Shown: positions 1 to 9,613 of the stretch, one piece after another
Numbering within the stretch: position 1 is the first letter of the stretch
Layout: every line of letters starts with the position of its first letter
Source of the DNA: Kitasatospora sp. NBC_01250
GTDB taxonomy: Bacteria > Actinomycetota > Actinomycetes > Streptomycetales > Streptomycetaceae
Assembly (NCBI RefSeq): GCF_036226465.1
Contig: NZ_CP108476.1
Coordinates: 992,001-1,056,000 of the forward strand
Length of the DNA: 64,000 bases
Reading direction: 5' to 3'
The notes under the pieces: generated by a model
Database searches by the model: none
What the model was told of the DNA's origin: nothing
The model's input: only the letters and a program-made list of their open reading frames with translations
Program-made: the position numbers and the translations under genes

Positions 1-1762
<1,762 letters not shown>

Positions 1763-1767
1763 GCGCC

Positions 1768-2190
1768 TCACCCTACGGGCGGTGTCCGGGTCCGGGCTTC
1801 TCCGTTCCTGACCGGTCGCGTGTGGATCTTGGCGAGGCAGGCGGGGAGGGCCGCGTCCGCCTCGTGGTCACGCTCCCGGTAGGCGCTGGGGCTCTCGCCG
1901 ACCAGCTCGGTGAAGCGCGAGCTGAACGATCCCAGCGAGGTGCAGCCGACCGCGAAGCAGACCTCGGTCACCGACAGGTCACCGCGGCGCAGCAGTGCCT
2001 TGGCCCGCTCGATCCGGCGGGTCATGAGGTAGCTGTAGGGCGTCTCGCCGAAGGCCGCGCGGAAGCTGCGGGAGAAGTGGCCGGGCGACATCAGGGCCAC
2101 CTGCGCCAGCGCCGCCACGTCCAGCGGCTGTGCGTAGTCGCGGTCCATCAGGTCACGGGCCCGGCGCAGCCGGACCAGGTCTTCCAGCAT
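1768..2190 (-). CDS. AraC-family transcriptional regulator (HTH-only)
   Basis: A compact protein of 140 residues that is almost entirely an AraC/XylS DNA-binding domain. It has two helix-turn-helix units: PLDVAALAQVALMSPGHFSRSFRAA, written here in two parts as PLDVAALAQVALMSPGHF and SRSFRAAFGETPYSYL, then a second around SVTEVCFAVGCTSLGSFSSR. No sensing domain is present. The start at 2190 (MLEDLVRLR) was preferred over a start 21 codons upstream because upstream residues look unlike protein and this family usually begins just before the domain. It lies 5 bases upstream of the UvrA-like gene and probably controls that operon. Its ligand is unknown. Confidence 0.88.
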   Translation of the reverse strand: MLEDLVRLRRARDLMDRDYAQPLDVAALAQVALMSPGHFSRSFRAAFGETPYSYLMTRRIERAKALLRRGDLSVTEVCFAVGCTSLGSFSSRFTELVGESPSAYRERDHEADAALPACLAKIHTRPVRNGEARTRTPPVG

Positions 2191-2263
2191 CACCCGTCCA
2201 CCATCGCACAGTGCGGGCCGGCCGCGGACGGCCCGCCCCCAGGGCCTTCTCATGGACCTCGGC

Positions 2264-3133
2264 TCACCAGCCGGCGCCAGGCACGGGGACGAACCGGACC
2301 GGGGTGCCGGGCGGTGCCTGGGCCGCCGCGGACAGGGCGTCCTCGGGCACCACGCCGATCACCGGGTAGCCGCCGGTGGTCGGATGGTCGGCGAGGAAGA
2401 CCACCGGGCGGCCGTCCGGCGGGACCTGGACGGCGCCCAGCACCATGCCCTCGCTGGGCAGCTCCCGCTCGACGGCCCGCTCCAGCACCGGGCCGGTGAG
2501 GCGCAGGCCGATCCGGTTGCTGGCGGGCGAGACGCGGTAGTCGCACGCCGCCAGGGTGGTGACGGCCGCGGGTGCGAACCAGTCGTCGCGCGGCCCCAGC
2601 CGCAGCGGCAGCACCAGGTGCTCGGGCGGGGCCACCCAGGGCACCACGTCCGCGGCGAGCGGCGGGCCGGCCGGGTCGGCGCCGAGCGGCAGCGCGTCAC
2701 CGGCGGCCAGCGGCGCGGGGCCGAGGCCGGAGAGCAGATCGGTGGCGCGGCTGCCGAGCACGGCCTCGGCCGCGACCCCGCCGGCGAACGCCAGGTAGCT
2801 GCGCACGCCCCGGGCGGCGGTGCCGAGCTCCAGCAGCGCGCCCGCGCCGAGCCGCAGCGGGGCGCCCCAGGCGGCGGGGCGGCCGTCCACCCGTACGGAG
2901 CAGGGCGCTCCGGTGACGGCCGCGACCACCGGGCGGCGCACCCGCACCGCGCAGCCCAGCACGGTGGTCTCCAGCGTGGCGGCCCGCGCGGAGTTGCCCA
3001 CCAGGAGGTTGGCCAGCCGGTGGGCGCGGCGGTCCAGTGCACCGGAGCGGGGGACGCCGAGGTGGGCGTGGCCGGGCCGGCCGAGATCCTGAACGGTGGT
3101 CAGCAGGCCCGGACGGACGACGGTCAGGGTCAT
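2264..3133 (-). CDS. pxpC: 5-oxoprolinase subunit PxpC
   Basis: A 289-residue member of the KipA/allophanate-hydrolase subunit 2 family. It begins MTLTVVRPGLLTTVQDLGRPG, a near-invariant opening for the family, and carries SPASNRIGLRL and DHPTTGGYPVIG, which are conserved family segments. PxpA, PxpB and PxpC together perform ATP-dependent opening of 5-oxoproline to glutamate in the cytoplasm. The start at 3133 overlaps the pxpB stop by four bases (ATGA), so the two are translationally coupled. A longer reading frame exists upstream, but it is antisense-like sequence within the pxpB repeat tail. Function is inferred from the intact three-gene order pxpA-pxpB-pxpC and the neighbouring pcp. Confidence 0.93.
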   Translation of the reverse strand: MTLTVVRPGLLTTVQDLGRPGHAHLGVPRSGALDRRAHRLANLLVGNSARAATLETTVLGCAVRVRRPVVAAVTGAPCSVRVDGRPAAWGAPLRLGAGALLELGTAARGVRSYLAFAGGVAAEAVLGSRATDLLSGLGPAPLAAGDALPLGADPAGPPLAADVVPWVAPPEHLVLPLRLGPRDDWFAPAAVTTLAACDYRVSPASNRIGLRLTGPVLERAVERELPSEGMVLGAVQVPPDGRPVVFLADHPTTGGYPVIGVVPEDALSAAAQAPPGTPVRFVPVPGAGW

Positions 3134-3858
3134 CTCGGCTCCACTCCGTGCGCGACTCCATGCTCCACGCGGTGCTCGGCTCCGTGCTCCGAGCCGTGTT
3201 CCGCGCGGTGTTCCACACTGTGCTCCATGCGGTGCTCCACGCGGTGCTCCATGCTGACGAAGCGGACCCGGTGGCCCGGGGCGAACAGGGCGGCGGGCTC
3301 GCGGGCGGGGTCCCACAGCACGGCGTCGGTGCGGCCGATCAGCTGCCAGCCGCCCGGCGAGGAGCGCGGGTAGATGCCGGTGTAGGCGCCGGCCAGCGCG
3401 ATCGACCCGGCCGGGACGCTGGTGCGCGGCACCGCCCTGCGCGGCACGTGGAAGCGCTGGTCGAGCCCGGTCAGGTAGCCGAAGCCGGGCGCGAACCCGC
3501 TGAACGCCACCCGGTACTGCGCGGCGGCGTGGATCCGGGCGACCTCGTCCTCGCCGACCCCCCAGAGCGCGGCGACGGCCGGCAGGTCCTCGCCGTCGTA
3601 GTGCACCGGGACGGTGATGACCTCACCGGCGCTGTCCGGCAGCGCGGGCACCCGCCGGCCGGCCAGCTGCCGGGCGAGGGCGCGCGGGTCGTCCACCCCG
3701 TCGAGCAGCACGGTCAGCGCGGCCGGCACGATCTCCCGGACCCGGGGCAGCTGGCCGGCCTCGCGCATCCGCAGCAGTTCGGCGTGGAGCGCGGCGGTCT
3801 CCGCGGCGCCGTCGAGTTCGATCAGCAGCGCGTCGAGCCCCACCGGCAGCGCCCTCAT
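3130..3858 (-). CDS. pxpB: 5-oxoprolinase subunit PxpB with a Glu-His tetrad-repeat C-terminal tail
   Basis: A 242-residue KipI/allophanate-hydrolase subunit 1 family protein. Conserved elements include VPVHYDGEDL, the segment FSGFAPGFGYLTGL, and YTGIYPRSSPGGWQLIGRT, all family hallmarks; the normal fold ends near residue 202. Residues 203-242 form an unusual tail of ten four-residue units, mostly xEHR or xEHG, encoded by 12-bp tandem repeats. Such a tail is not part of the family fold and could bind metal. The gene overlaps pxpA upstream (ATGA) and pxpC downstream. It acts with PxpA and PxpC on 5-oxoproline. Confidence 0.93.
   Translation of the reverse strand: MRALPVGLDALLIELDGAAETAALHAELLRMREAGQLPRVREIVPAALTVLLDGVDDPRALARQLAGRRVPALPDSAGEVITVPVHYDGEDLPAVAALWGVGEDEVARIHAAAQYRVAFSGFAPGFGYLTGLDQRFHVPRRAVPRTSVPAGSIALAGAYTGIYPRSSPGGWQLIGRTDAVLWDPAREPAALFAPGHRVRFVSMEHRVEHRMEHSVEHRAEHGSEHGAEHRVEHGVAHGVEPR
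3133..3252 (-). repeat. 12-bp tandem repeats encoding (x-Glu-His-x)n tail of PxpB
   Basis: Ten 12-bp units resembling GTGCTCCACGCG on the plus strand run through the 3' end of pxpB. On the coding strand they encode tetrads such as VEHR, MEHS, AEHG and SEHG. Purines and third positions vary but the Glu-His pair is kept in eight units, which suggests the protein sequence is selected rather than a recent replication slip. Confidence 0.85.
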
Positions 3859-4607
3859 GCGAACGCCTCGATCCGGACACCGGCGCCGTGCAGCGCGGCC
3901 CGCACCGCGCGGGCGAGGTCGGCCGCGCCGGCGGTGTCCCCGTGCAGACAGAGCGAGCGGGCCCGCAGCCGGATCCGCCCACCGGTGTTCGTGCCGACGG
4001 GGTCGCCCTGGGCGATGGCCACCGAGCGCCGGGTCACCTCGCCGGGGTCGTGCAGCACCGCGCCCACCTCGCGGCGCGATACCAAGGTGCCCTGCGGGGT
4101 GTAGGCGCGGTCGGCGAACGCCTCGGTGACGGTGGGCAGCCCGGCCTCCTCGGCGGCCAGGTGCAGCCGGGAGCCGGGCAGGCCGAGGACGGGCAGCGTC
4201 AGGCCGGCCAGGCGCAGGCCCTCGACGACGGCCGTGGCCTGCCCCTCGTCGTGGACGGTGCGGTTGTAGAGCGCGCCGTGCGGCTTGACGTAGCGCACCC
4301 TGGTCCCGGCCGCCTTGGCGAAGGTGTCCAGGGCACCGATCTGGTAGGCGACCTCGTCGGCCAGCTCGTCCAGCGGCAGGTCCATGGCGCGGCGGCCGAA
4401 GCCGGCCAGGTCCCGGTAGGAGACGTGCGCGCCGATCCGCACCGAGTGCTCGGCGGCCATCGCGCAGACCCGCCGCATGGTGGAGGGGTCACCGGCGTGG
4501 AAGCCGCAGGCGACGTTGGCGCTGGTGACCACCGAGAGCAGCGCCCGGTCGTCGGTGAGCTGCCAGCGGCCGAAGCCCTCGCCCAGGTCGGCGTTGAGGT
4601 CGATCAC
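3855..4607 (-). CDS. pxpA: 5-oxoprolinase subunit PxpA (LamB/YcsF family)
   Basis: A 250-residue LamB/YcsF protein, the usual family length. It starts VIDLNADLGEGFGRW, then ANVACGFHAGDPSTM, GAHVSYRDLAGFGRR and YVKPHGALYN, all signature segments of the PxpA barrel. GTG at 4607 is preferred because GGAG lies five bases upstream and the sequence aligns with the typical start. An alternative GTG at 4709 overlaps the stop of the upstream GntR gene and would add 34 Ala/Gly-rich residues; coupling makes it possible. PxpA, B and C hydrolyse 5-oxoproline to glutamate using ATP. It overlaps pxpB by four bases. Confidence 0.93.
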   Translation of the reverse strand: MIDLNADLGEGFGRWQLTDDRALLSVVTSANVACGFHAGDPSTMRRVCAMAAEHSVRIGAHVSYRDLAGFGRRAMDLPLDELADEVAYQIGALDTFAKAAGTRVRYVKPHGALYNRTVHDEGQATAVVEGLRLAGLTLPVLGLPGSRLHLAAEEAGLPTVTEAFADRAYTPQGTLVSRREVGAVLHDPGEVTRRSVAIAQGDPVGTNTGGRIRLRARSLCLHGDTAGAADLARAVRAALHGAGVRIEAFA

Positions 4608-4705
4608 CGCTGCTCCGTCAGCAGTTGCTCCGGTCTCCACTGCCGCCGCGCTCACCGGCCCGGTGCCTGCTGCTTCGGCGTTCACCGGCCCGGCTGCCTC
4701 GGCGC

Positions 4706-5422
4706 TCACCGGTCCGGCTCCGTCTCCGTCATGGCGGTCACGATCACCCTCCGGGCCTCGTCCAGATACCGGGTCAGTTCCACTTCGACGTCGTCGGTCG
4801 CGCCCGACTCCAGCAGCCCGGCCAGCGCCTGGTTCCAGCGCAGGAACGGCTCGTGCAGGCCCCGGGCATCGGCCACCGCGCCGAAGGCCAGGCGCAGTTC
4901 GGCCAGCAGCCGGGCCATGCACTCGTCGATCCGCTCGCTGCCGGCGAGCCCGGCGACGGCCTGGTGGAAGCGCAGGTCGGCGGTGCCGACGGCGACCCAG
5001 TCGCCGCGCTGCTCGGCCGCCTCGGCGGTGGCCAGCGCGCCGCGCACGGCGGCGATCAGCTCGGGTGCGGCGTGCGGCGCGGCCCGGACGCCGACCTGTT
5101 CCAGGGCCAGGCGCAGGGTGAAGATGTCGGCGACGTCCGCGGGCCGCAGCGCCCGTACGAAGACGCCGCGGTTCAGCTGATGGACCAGCAGGCGTTGGTC
5201 CACCAGCAGCCGGAAGGCCTCGCGCAGCGTGTTGCGGGAGACCGCGAGCGCCTCGCCGAGCGCCTCCTCGGAGAGCCTGGTGCCGGGGGCGAGACGGCCC
5301 TCGGTGATGTGCTCGCAGAGCAGTTCGGCCACCCGCTGCGCGGCGCTGGTGCGCCCGAGGCGCCCGCGATCGGCCGCGATGGCGCTGAACTCCCCGGTCG
5401 TCGCCCGTTCGTCTGAGACCAC
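4706..5422 (-). CDS. GntR/FadR-family transcriptional regulator
   Basis: A 238-residue regulator: winged helix at residues 25-85 (including LSEEALGEALAVSRNTLREA) followed by an all-helical FCD ligand domain (FTLRLALEQVG through ELTRYLDEARRVI). GTG at 5422 follows AAGGAGGG with good spacing. It is the first gene of the pxpABC transcription unit and faces the DUF969-DUF979-pcp genes across a 200-base divergent region containing a perfect palindrome at 5533-5551. It most likely controls both directions, with 5-oxoproline or a related acid as effector; the effector is inference from context only. Confidence 0.9.
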   Translation of the reverse strand: MVSDERATTGEFSAIAADRGRLGRTSAAQRVAELLCEHITEGRLAPGTRLSEEALGEALAVSRNTLREAFRLLVDQRLLVHQLNRGVFVRALRPADVADIFTLRLALEQVGVRAAPHAAPELIAAVRGALATAEAAEQRGDWVAVGTADLRFHQAVAGLAGSERIDECMARLLAELRLAFGAVADARGLHEPFLRWNQALAGLLESGATDDVEVELTRYLDEARRVIVTAMTETEPDR

Positions 5423-5532
5423 GGCGGCCCTCCTTCTTCGATCATGCAGCCCGCGCCGATCATGCACCCCGGCTCATGCACCCCGGCAGCCCGTGGCCGA
5501 TCCGTTGTCAGAGAACGGTACCCAAGTCTTGT

Positions 5533-5551
5533 GGGATTGTTCAACAATCCC
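5533..5551. promoter_or_regulatory. Perfect 19-bp palindrome, probable GntR/FadR operator
   Basis: GGGATTGTT-C-AACAATCCC: nine-base arms with no mismatch around a single central base. It is noticeably A/T-rich against its surroundings and is the only such palindrome in the divergent region between the FadR-type gene (start 5422) and DUF969 (start 5625). Position, symmetry and size fit a dimeric GntR-family operator. Confidence 0.75.
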
Positions 5552-5624
5552 CTAACCTCGGCTCAACTCCCCCCAGGGCCTCCCCCACAAGGCCGGGAAC
5601 CTCCTTCGGAAGGTGGCCAAGAGC

Positions 5625-6356
5625 GTGATCGTTCTCTTCGGCATCCTCGTCGTGGTGGCGGGATTCGCCACTCGACGCAACCCCCTGTTGATCGTCGGCG
5701 TGGCGGGCGTTGTCACCGGCCTGCTGGGCAAGCTCTCGCCCATGAAGGTGCTCGCGGCCTTCGGCACCGGCTTCGCCTCCAGCCGGTCGGTGACCATCTT
5801 CGTCATCGTCCTGCCGGTCATCGGCCTCCTGGAGTACCGCGGCCTGCAGGAACAGGCCCGCACTCTGATCGGCCGGCTCGGCGCGCTCAGCACCGGGCGG
5901 CTGCTGGCGATCTACCTGGTGCTGCGTCAGCTCTCCGCGGCACTCGGCCTCACCGGGCTGGGCGGCCCCGCCCAGGCGGTGCGCCCGATGGTCGCCCCGA
6001 TGGCGGAGGCCGCCGCCGAGCGCCGCCACGGCACGCTCACCGAGCGGATGCGCGAGCGGGTCCGCTCGTACGCCGCCAGTGCCGACACGGTCGGACTCTT
6101 CTTCGGCGAGGACTGCTTCCTCGCGGTCGGCTCGATCCTGCTGATCACCGGCTTCGCCAACGCGACCTACCACACGCACCTGGAACCGACCCAGCTCGCG
6201 CTGTGGGCCATCCCCAGCGCGCTGTGCGCGACCGTCATCCACGGCCTGCAGCTGCTGCGCCTGGACCGTGCCCTCGACCGGGAGAACGCCACCGTGCAGA
6301 CCAGCACCGCGAAGCAGACCACCGTCGGGCGCGCCCGGGCCGGGGAGGCGAAATGA
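5625..6356 (+). CDS. DUF969 membrane protein, putative 5-oxoproline transporter component
   Basis: A 243-residue protein with several hydrophobic segments, e.g. VIVLFGILVVVAGFA at the N-terminus and VTIFVIVLPVIGLLEY near residue 70, matching the DUF969 family pattern (RRNPLLIVGVAGVVTGLL). GTG at 5625 was chosen because GGAAGG lies 11 bases upstream and family members start MIVL; an in-frame GTG at 5613 overlaps that ribosome site. The stop overlaps the DUF979 start (ATGA). DUF969 and DUF979 commonly occur as a pair beside pcp, and uptake or export of pyroglutamate is the natural guess; direct evidence is not visible in sequence. Confidence 0.85.
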   Translation: MIVLFGILVVVAGFATRRNPLLIVGVAGVVTGLLGKLSPMKVLAAFGTGFASSRSVTIFVIVLPVIGLLEYRGLQEQARTLIGRLGALSTGRLLAIYLVLRQLSAALGLTGLGGPAQAVRPMVAPMAEAAAERRHGTLTERMRERVRSYAASADTVGLFFGEDCFLAVGSILLITGFANATYHTHLEPTQLALWAIPSALCATVIHGLQLLRLDRALDRENATVQTSTAKQTTVGRARAGEAK

Positions 6357-7321
6357 TCCAGGCGGAGTGGCTGTACTGGCTGATCGGCGCCCTCTTCCTC
6401 GCGGTGGCCGGGCAGATGGCGGTCGACCGGAGCAACCCCAAGCGGTTCGGCTCCGCCGCCTTCTGGGGGCTGCTGGGCCTGAGCTTCATCTACGGCACCT
6501 GGGTGGTGCGCAGGACCGCACCCGCCGCACCGCTCGGCGCCGCGGTCCTGGTGATGATCTGCCTGGCGGGCTTCGGCCTCACCGGGCGCGGAGCCTCCCG
6601 CGCCCCGGAACCCGAGCAGCGCGCCGCCACCGCGGCCCGGCTCGGCAACCGGGTGTTCGTCCCCGCCCTGACCATCCCGCTGGTGGCCGTGCTCTGCTCG
6701 ACCGTGGTCAAGGACTGGCACCTCGGAAACCGGCCGGTGCTCCAGGCGGGCAGCGAGACCATCGTGGGGCTGGGGATCGGCGCCCTGGTCGCCCTGCTGG
6801 TCGCGCTGCTGATGACCCGTGAGCGCAAGCCCGTCGTCGCCCTGCACGCCGGGCGCGGGCTGCTCGAATCGATGGGCTGGGCGCTGCTGCTGCCCCAGCT
6901 GCTGGCCGTCCTCGGCTCGATCTTCCAGGTGGCCGGGGTCGGCACCCAGGTCGGCAGGCTCACCACCGACATCCTGCCGCACGGCAGCCGGTTCCCCGCC
7001 GTGGTGCTCTACTGCGTGGGCATGGCCCTGTTCACCGTCATCATGGGCAACGCCTTCGCCGCCTTCCCGGTGATGACCGCCGCGATCGGCTGGCCCGTCC
7101 TGGTCACCCAGTTGCACGGGAATCCGGCGGTGGTGCTGGCCGTCGGGATGCTGGCCGGCTTCTGCGGCACCCTGGTGACGCCGATGGCCGCCAACTTCAA
7201 CCTGGTGCCCGCGGCCCTGCTGGAGCTCAAGGACCAGTACGGGCCGATCAAGGCTCAGGTCCGTACCGCGGGAGCGCTGTTGGTGTGCAACATCGCCATC
7301 ATCTCGCTCTTCGCCTTCTGA
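6353..7321 (+). CDS. DUF979 membrane protein, partner of DUF969
   Basis: A 322-residue integral membrane protein with about nine hydrophobic spans, e.g. LYWLIGALFLAVAGQMA, IVGLGIGALVALLVALLM, VLYCVGMALFTVIMGNAF and the conserved loop GFCGTLVTPMAANFN. It begins inside the DUF969 stop (ATGA overlap), so the two subunits are made together. It is followed after 120 bases by pcp. The pair resembles a two-component permease and is inferred to move 5-oxoproline or a related substrate linked to the adjacent peptidase and 5-oxoprolinase. Confidence 0.87.
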   Translation: MIQAEWLYWLIGALFLAVAGQMAVDRSNPKRFGSAAFWGLLGLSFIYGTWVVRRTAPAAPLGAAVLVMICLAGFGLTGRGASRAPEPEQRAATAARLGNRVFVPALTIPLVAVLCSTVVKDWHLGNRPVLQAGSETIVGLGIGALVALLVALLMTRERKPVVALHAGRGLLESMGWALLLPQLLAVLGSIFQVAGVGTQVGRLTTDILPHGSRFPAVVLYCVGMALFTVIMGNAFAAFPVMTAAIGWPVLVTQLHGNPAVVLAVGMLAGFCGTLVTPMAANFNLVPAALLELKDQYGPIKAQVRTAGALLVCNIAIISLFAF

Positions 7322-7415
7322 AGCCCTCCGAGGCCGTCCGAGGCTGTCCAAGGCCATCCGAGGCCATCTGGAGCCTTCCGCGACCTTCCGAGACCTTCCT
7401 CGGTCTTTCGAGGCC
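7322..7415 (+). repeat. Degenerate 10-bp tandem repeat between DUF979 and pcp
   Basis: About nine imperfect copies of a decamer near TCCGAGGCCA fill most of the gap after DUF979. They show no convincing hairpin or T-run, so a simple terminator is unlikely. Downstream pcp has its own ribosome site (GAGAGG). Confidence 0.6.
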
Positions 7416-7441
7416 CGTCACTGCGAGAGGTGTGACCACCC

Positions 7442-8086
7442 ATGACCCGCGTCCTGCTCACCGGCTTTGAACCGTTCGGCGGCGCCACCCGTAATCCCTC
7501 CTGGGAGGCCGTGCGCCTGGTCGCGGCCGATGCACCCGAAGGGCTGGAGGTGACACCGCTGCGGCTGAGCTGTGTGTTCGGTCGGGCGATCGACGAACTG
7601 CGGGACGCCGTCCGGGCGACCGACCCCGAGCTGGTGGTCTGCGTCGGCCAGGCTCACGGGCGGCCCGGCATCAGCGTGGAGCGCATCGCCGTCAACATCG
7701 ACGACGCACGCATTCCCGACAACACCGGACGCCGCCCGGTCGACGAACCGGTGGTGCCCGGTGGCCCCGATGCGTACTTCGCCGCCCTCCCGGTGAAGGC
7801 GTGCGTGGCCGCCGTGCGCGAGGCCGGCCTGCCCGCCTCGCTGTCGCACACCGCCGGAACGTTCGTCTGCAATCATGTCTTCTACGCCCTGATGCACCTG
7901 ATCGCCGTCGAACGACCCACCACCCGGGGTGGTTTCGTCCACGTGCCGTCCCTGCCCGAACAGGTCCTCGACCAGGCGGTGCCGTCCCTGCCGGCCGCCG
8001 CGGTCGCCCAGGGCCTGCGCGCCCTGCTGAGCTGCGCCGCCACCCGGCGACTTGATGTGCACACTTCCGAAGGAACCATTCACTGA
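7442..8086 (+). CDS. pcp: Pyroglutamyl-peptidase I (pyrrolidone carboxylate peptidase)
   Basis: A 214-residue C15 cysteine peptidase that removes N-terminal pyroglutamate from peptides in the cytoplasm. It opens VLLTGFEPFGGATRNPS, the substrate-loop signature. The catalytic triad is visible: Glu in ISVERIAVN, Cys in GTFVCNHVFY and His in GGFVHVP. Length is typical of the family. Its product, free 5-oxoproline, is the substrate of the divergently encoded PxpABC, which makes the 2.2-8.1 kb block a coherent salvage and detoxification module. Confidence 0.96.
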   Translation: MTRVLLTGFEPFGGATRNPSWEAVRLVAADAPEGLEVTPLRLSCVFGRAIDELRDAVRATDPELVVCVGQAHGRPGISVERIAVNIDDARIPDNTGRRPVDEPVVPGGPDAYFAALPVKACVAAVREAGLPASLSHTAGTFVCNHVFYALMHLIAVERPTTRGGFVHVPSLPEQVLDQAVPSLPAAAVAQGLRALLSCAATRRLDVHTSEGTIH

Positions 8087-8094
8087 GGGGTGTT

Positions 8095-8302
8095 GGACGT
8101 TTTTGTCGCCAAAGATTTGAACAGATCACGGAGTTATCACTAAGGTCGGCAAGCAGACCGCCGCGATGGTGATCACCCGACCCGGGTGGCAGTGGCGGGC
8201 GCCGCCGAGTTCGAGCGCAGCAAGGACAGCTGACTGTCCGACAGGGGACCCTCGCGGGGGAGCTGCCAAGCGGTACTGGGGAACCATGTGTCCCCGCGAG
8301 GG
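8095..8302 (+). ncRNA. Structured 5' leader, candidate ydaO-type (c-di-AMP) riboswitch
   Basis: The 226 bases before the NlpC/P60 start are rich in self-complementary sequence. GGACAG-CTGA-CTGTCC forms a perfect short stem at 8224-8239. CCCTCGCGGGG at 8249-8259 pairs perfectly with CCCCGCGAGGG at 8292-8302, whose end touches the ribosome site GGAGAGG. Between them are CAGGGGACC-like and GGGGAACC elements. In streptomycetes, ydaO-type leaders precede NlpC/P60 and Rpf wall-hydrolase genes, so this class is the best guess. The consensus match was made from memory and is partial. Confidence 0.45.
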
Positions 8303-8312
8303 AGAGGCAGCA

Positions 8313-9494
8313 ATGGCGTCCCACCGTCGTCCCAAGCCCGTCGGCCGTACCCGTGCGTCGATCCTGACCGCCACGGCCGCCACCGCCATGGCGCTCTCCG
8401 CCCAGGGTGCCGCGCACGCCGACCCGGCGCCGCCCTCGCTGGACCAGGTCAAGTCCCAGGTCGACGACCTCAACCACCAGGCGGAGCTCGCCACCGAGAA
8501 CTACGACGGCGCGCAGGCCAAGCAGCAGACCCTGCAGAAGCAGGTCGGCGACCTGCAGGACCAGCTGGCCCGCCAGCAGGGCCAGGTCGCCGACCTGCAG
8601 TCCGGGCTGTCCTCGGTGGCCGCCGACGAGTACGCCACCAACGGAATATCGCCCACCGTCCAGCTGATGCTCTCCGCCAAGCCGGACACCTTCCTCAGCC
8701 AGGCCAAGTCGCTCAACCAGCTGAGCGACACCGAGTCCGACGCCCTGAAGCAGCTCCAGACGCAGCAGCGCAAGCTCGACCAGGACAAGGCCGAGGCGCA
8801 GGCCAAGCTCGCCGAGCTGGACGCCACCACGCAGCAGCTCAGGGCCGCCAAGGACGACGTCCAGGCCAAGTTGAAGAAGAGCCAGGACCTGCTCAACTCG
8901 CTCACCGAGCAGCAGCGCCAGGCGCTGGCCGCCGCGGAGGCGAAGGCCGCGGCCGACGCCAAGGCGGCAGCCGACAAGGCCGCGGCGGACGCCAAGGCCG
9001 CAGCCGCCGCCAAGGCCCAGACCGACGCCACCCAGACCGCCTCACGCGACGCGGCCCGCACCGACCCCGGGAGCACCGGCACCGGCAGCGGTACCGGCAC
9101 GACCGCCCCCAGCACCCCGCCCGGCGGCAGCTCCGCCGGCAACTCGGCCGCCCAGGCCGCGATCGCCGCCGCCGAGAGCCGGCTCGGGATGCCCTACGTG
9201 CCGGGCGGCGCCGGCCCCACCCAGTTCGACTGCTCGGGCCTGATGCAGTGGGCCTACGCGCAGGCCGGCATCTCCCTGCCGCGCACCTCCCAGGAGCAGG
9301 CCACCATCGGGACCAACCTCGGCACCAACATCGCCAACGCCCAACCCGGCGACCTGATCATCTACTTCGCCGACCGCGGCCACGTGGGCATGTACGTCGG
9401 CGGCGGCCAGATCATCCACGCCCCGCACAAGGGCGCAGTGGTCCACTACGAGTCCGCCACGGTGATGACGATCGCAGCGATCGTCCGCCCCTGA
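8313..9494 (+). CDS. Secreted NlpC/P60 peptidoglycan hydrolase with coiled-coil N-domain
   Basis: A 393-residue exported protein. A signal peptide (residues 1-33, SILTATAATAMALSAQGAAHA) is followed by a long Gln/Ala/Lys-rich coiled coil to about residue 235, a low-complexity Ser/Gly/Thr linker, and a C-terminal NlpC/P60 domain from about residue 275. Catalytic Cys is in QFDCSGLMQWAY and His in DRGHVGMYVGGGQIIH. It cleaves stem peptides during wall remodelling; the coiled coil resembles the autoinhibitory RipA/PcsB type. ATG 8313 follows GGAGAGG, at the base of the leader hairpin, which could allow translational control. In-frame upstream starts lie inside the leader and were rejected. Confidence 0.93.
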   Translation: MASHRRPKPVGRTRASILTATAATAMALSAQGAAHADPAPPSLDQVKSQVDDLNHQAELATENYDGAQAKQQTLQKQVGDLQDQLARQQGQVADLQSGLSSVAADEYATNGISPTVQLMLSAKPDTFLSQAKSLNQLSDTESDALKQLQTQQRKLDQDKAEAQAKLAELDATTQQLRAAKDDVQAKLKKSQDLLNSLTEQQRQALAAAEAKAAADAKAAADKAAADAKAAAAAKAQTDATQTASRDAARTDPGSTGTGSGTGTTAPSTPPGGSSAGNSAAQAAIAAAESRLGMPYVPGGAGPTQFDCSGLMQWAYAQAGISLPRTSQEQATIGTNLGTNIANAQPGDLIIYFADRGHVGMYVGGGQIIHAPHKGAVVHYESATVMTIAAIVRP

Positions 9495-9510
9495 GCGACC
9501 CCGCCGGGCC

Positions 9511-9543
9511 GCCGGTGTCCTGACGTCGCCTCGGGACACCGGC
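9511..9543. terminator. Hairpin between convergent genes
   Basis: GCCGGTGTCC and GGACACCGGC form a perfect 10-bp stem with a 13-base loop, 17 bases after the NlpC/P60 stop and before the convergent exonuclease end. No T-run follows, as is usual in actinomycetes. Confidence 0.6.
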
Positions 9544-9613
9544 CACCTCGATGCTCCGGGCCAAGGTGCTCTTGCCGGACGAGTTCGTTCCGGCGATGCA
9601 GAGGAAAGCGGTG

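Noticed and set aside
3133..3252. CRISPR-like array in the pxpB tail
   Set aside because: Units are 12 bp, contiguous without spacers, and keep a reading frame, so they are coding tandem repeats.
4608..4709. N-terminal extension of PxpA from GTG 4709
   Set aside because: Possible through stop-start coupling, but the 34 extra Ala/Gly-rich residues do not match the family and GTG 4607 has its own GGAG.
5443..5485. Repeated GATCATGCA/CTCATGCA elements as the operator of the FadR-type gene
   Set aside because: Direct, imperfect and not symmetric; the perfect palindrome at 5533-5551 is a far better candidate.
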